In this document: positions 61,767 through 64,000 of the stretch, piece after piece
Numbering within the stretch: the first letter of the stretch is position 1
How the letters are laid out: every line of letters starts with the position of its first letter
DNA from: Medicago truncatula
Lineage: Eukaryota > Streptophyta > Magnoliopsida > Fabales > Fabaceae
Length of the DNA: 64,000 nt
Direction: 5' to 3'
NCBI RefSeq assembly: GCF_003473485.1
Contig: NC_053045.1
Coordinates: 3,622,501-3,686,500, forward strand
Notes under the pieces: generated by a model
The model's input: the letters and a program-made list of their open reading frames with translations, nothing else
What the model was told of the DNA's origin: nothing
The model's database searches: none
Made by a program: the position numbers and the translations under genes

Positions 61767-64000
61767 GAAGATGATAAACTTATGATTTAGGATTATGGAT
61801 TTTGATTATAAATGAAGAATTTTTAGAGCTTGAAAATTTTATTTTAATGCTCCCCCTCATTTTTATAATCCATTATGAGTTTTTAGAAGTTTTAAAAAGC
61901 TCCCCCTCATTTTTATAATCCATAGCATAAATAAAAATATGCAAATTTGAACCAACATCAAAATTCATTCATTACTATCATTCATGAAGTACAATTTGTA
62001 TGATGAACATGGTTCAAAAACAAAAAAGCATATAAACTAAGTTTGATCAAGCAAAAATGAAGTTTTATAAGACTTCAATAACTATTGATCACTAGCCTAC
62101 TCAGGGCCTAAACTTAGAGAACTTAAAGACATAAAATCCTAAAGCTTCTCCCCCTTTAGTCATCTGCAAAACGGTTAGGGAGTAGGACCAGAAATGATTC
62201 AGGGAGTAGAATCCCCAGAATCTGAGGATAGTTCAGATTCAAAGACTGTTGGATCATCAAAGACATGTTTGTCCACTGCTAAACCAGGAGCCTGAACATC
62301 CTTTGTCCAGTTAGCAAGTGCACACACAAGTTTGTGAGTTTTGGTGGCAACTCTGAGAGCCCTTGTAGCCATTTTCTCAGCCTTAGAAGGCTTGGCAGGA
62401 GCAACATCACCAGAAACATCAGCATTTCCTTTGTTTGCTGTGACAAAAGTGTTTAAAGAGTCAAACAAGGCAGACATATTTGGCAGATTCTGAGTTGTTT
62501 TGGTTTGTGGTGTGAATGAAGGAATGGTACTTGGTGTTGGTAGGGAAGACACCAGATACTTGCTAATTCCAACAGTAGACCCCATTGTTGATGTTGACAA
62601 GTTCACAAACTGAGCTTGTTCCATGTTCTGAGCAGATGGAACATTCTGACCAGTTTGAGCAAGAAGCTGAACTTCCTCAGAAGGCAAAGATCCTGAACCC
62701 AAAGGATTAGGATCTGCTGACAGCTGCTCAACAGTTGCATTAGGAACATTTTGAGCTACATCCTCCAGAACATTCTGATCAGTGTTGTTTTGAACATTCT
62801 GATCATCCTGCTGAAAGTTTTCTCCCTGAGCATCTTGAAAGAGCTCTTCATAGAGATCATTTGTAGTGTCTTCAATGTTGAGATCAAAATCAGGATGAGC
62901 TTCAACATTTTCTTGTTCCAACACAGCTTCTTCATCAACATCCATTGGTTGATCCTTGCTTCCAAAAGAGTTAGATACTAGAATTTCTGCAACTTCCTTA
63001 GTATCTTCATCAATATTCTGAGCTTGAGGCTCAGTATTTTCTTCAACTCTAATATCTTTAGAGGGTGCTTCAACACCTTGATTCAAAGAGTCTTCAACAT
63101 TCTGATGGTCAGCATCAGATTCTCCAGCCTTCTCAACAGCTTTCTTAGCCAGCATAGCTTCAAACTATTCTTGGCTTTCTTCAATTAGCTCTCTTGCATG
63201 TTCAGCAACATCAGCAAGGACTTCAAGAGTCGGAGTAGCCTTTCCTTTCTCAACCTTCTGAGAACTTGAACCAATTTCCTTCTTGGCAGGCTTGTCAGCT
63301 TTCTGCTTCTTCCTTACTTCCTGAACTTTCTGATCAGCAAGTCTCTTAACTGATCCAGTCTTTTGAGGAATATGCATGTTTGAAGTTGTGATGTGAAGTT
63401 GACTAATGGTTTTTGGCTGTGAATCTCATAAAGGTGTCTTGACCTTTTTCTTTGTCTAGAGAAATTCCAGCAGCTTCAAATATGGGTGTCAAGTGCATCT
63501 CATATGGCAACCCAGCAACTTTCTGTTTGAAGGAGAAGCATTGATCCATCATGTGTTGGAGCATGACAAAGCACATATTGAGCTTCATTTGGGATTTTCA
63601 GAATATCTGAAGGAAGGTTTTGAGAAACTTGGATTCTCACTCCTTTGACTGTGGAATCCAGGAACTTTTCTTCATTGTGTTCCTTTACAGTCATGTTGGC
63701 ATAGAATTCCTTTACCAAATCTGGAAAGGTCTGACATTGAGTGAAAACAAAACTTGACCAGCCTTGAGGATCTGTGAACTTCTTTAAATTCCATCCTTTT
63801 GTCTTAAGACTTTCAAAGTCAAAGTACTCAGCTCTGCTGATGGGTTTGTTAGCCATCTTTTCAATACTTTGAATCTTTAGAGTAGAAGCAAGAATGACAA
63901 TGTCTTTGCCTTTTCCTCTTTTCCTAGGAACAGATTCCTCTTCCTCTGTTTTCGCTTCTTGTTCATCTTCAGATGAGGTTTTCTCTTCAGGCAGAGGCAG
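61767..64000 (-). mobile_element. Internal 3' region of the Sirevirus-like element (env-like part)
   Basis: The minus strand has long coding stretches between the polypurine tract and the window edge. The upstream part (toward 63856) contains 'RAEYFDFESLKTKGWNLKKF' and 'FPDLVKEFYANM', typical of the plant-transposon domain found in the extra region between pol and the 3' LTR of Sireviruses, often called env-like. The downstream part is acidic and Gln/Asn-rich. The element is cut by the window end. It carries a small number of breaks in this part and is otherwise fairly well preserved, so it is probably younger than the remnants at 55850-57066. Confidence 0.7.

Overview
The window is plant nuclear DNA, most likely from a papilionoid legume such as Medicago, clover or pea (an inference from the gene sequences and the repeat landscape, not a proven assignment). 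It is AT-rich. Genes have many short exons with GT-AG introns, and gene islands are separated by MITEs, SINEs, solo LTRs and nested retrotransposon remains. I found no bacterial-type features, CRISPR arrays or operons.

Left part (1-9.5 kb): an LTR-like remnant (1 to about 1120), a broken 3' copy of a small plant gene, a complete five-exon cytochrome P450 of the CYP714 type (1752-4349, +), a class III peroxidase pseudogene with a 176-bp internal tandem duplication (5446-6056, +), and the apparently intact parent of the small-gene fragment (6662-7279, -).

Middle part (9.5-32 kb): a nine-exon DDX11/CHL1-type DNA helicase (9569-14788, -) lies head to head with a four-exon RPL37 ribosomal protein gene (16201-17714, +), whose promoter carries site II and telo-box motifs. 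A 401-bp MULE-type MITE with a 9-bp target duplication follows. Next is a 15-exon PXA-PX-Nexin_C sorting-nexin-like gene (21194-31655, -). Its introns hold a MITE, a pair of LTR-like repeats, a gag-like fragment, a copia reverse-transcriptase fragment and a degenerate minisatellite.

Right-middle part (32-49.8 kb): a U2 snRNA gene (-) with a recognisable USE, TATA box and 3' box, flanked by a duplicated segment. One flank copy carries a MITE and the other is the matching empty site. Then come a complete tRNA-derived SINE with 14-bp target duplications, a seven-exon RAB7 GTPase gene (39341-42636, +), a solo LTR with target duplication, two foldback MITEs and a small single-exon gene of unknown function (49426-49791, +).

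Right end (52-64 kb): a two-exon hydroxyphenylpyruvate reductase gene (52647-55400, -) with a solo copia LTR just beyond its stop. After it is a stack of nested retroelements: a copia gag remnant, a copia-like LTR remnant split by a 2.37-kb TGTAACACCC-type solo LTR with a 5-bp target duplication, then a Sirevirus-like copia element (3' LTR 59494-61752, env-like region running off the window). The host genes are housekeeping or metabolic genes with no evident joint pathway. Exon boundaries were derived by hand from GT-AG sites and reading-frame continuity. In every multi-exon gene the summed exons keep frame and give a protein of normal family length.
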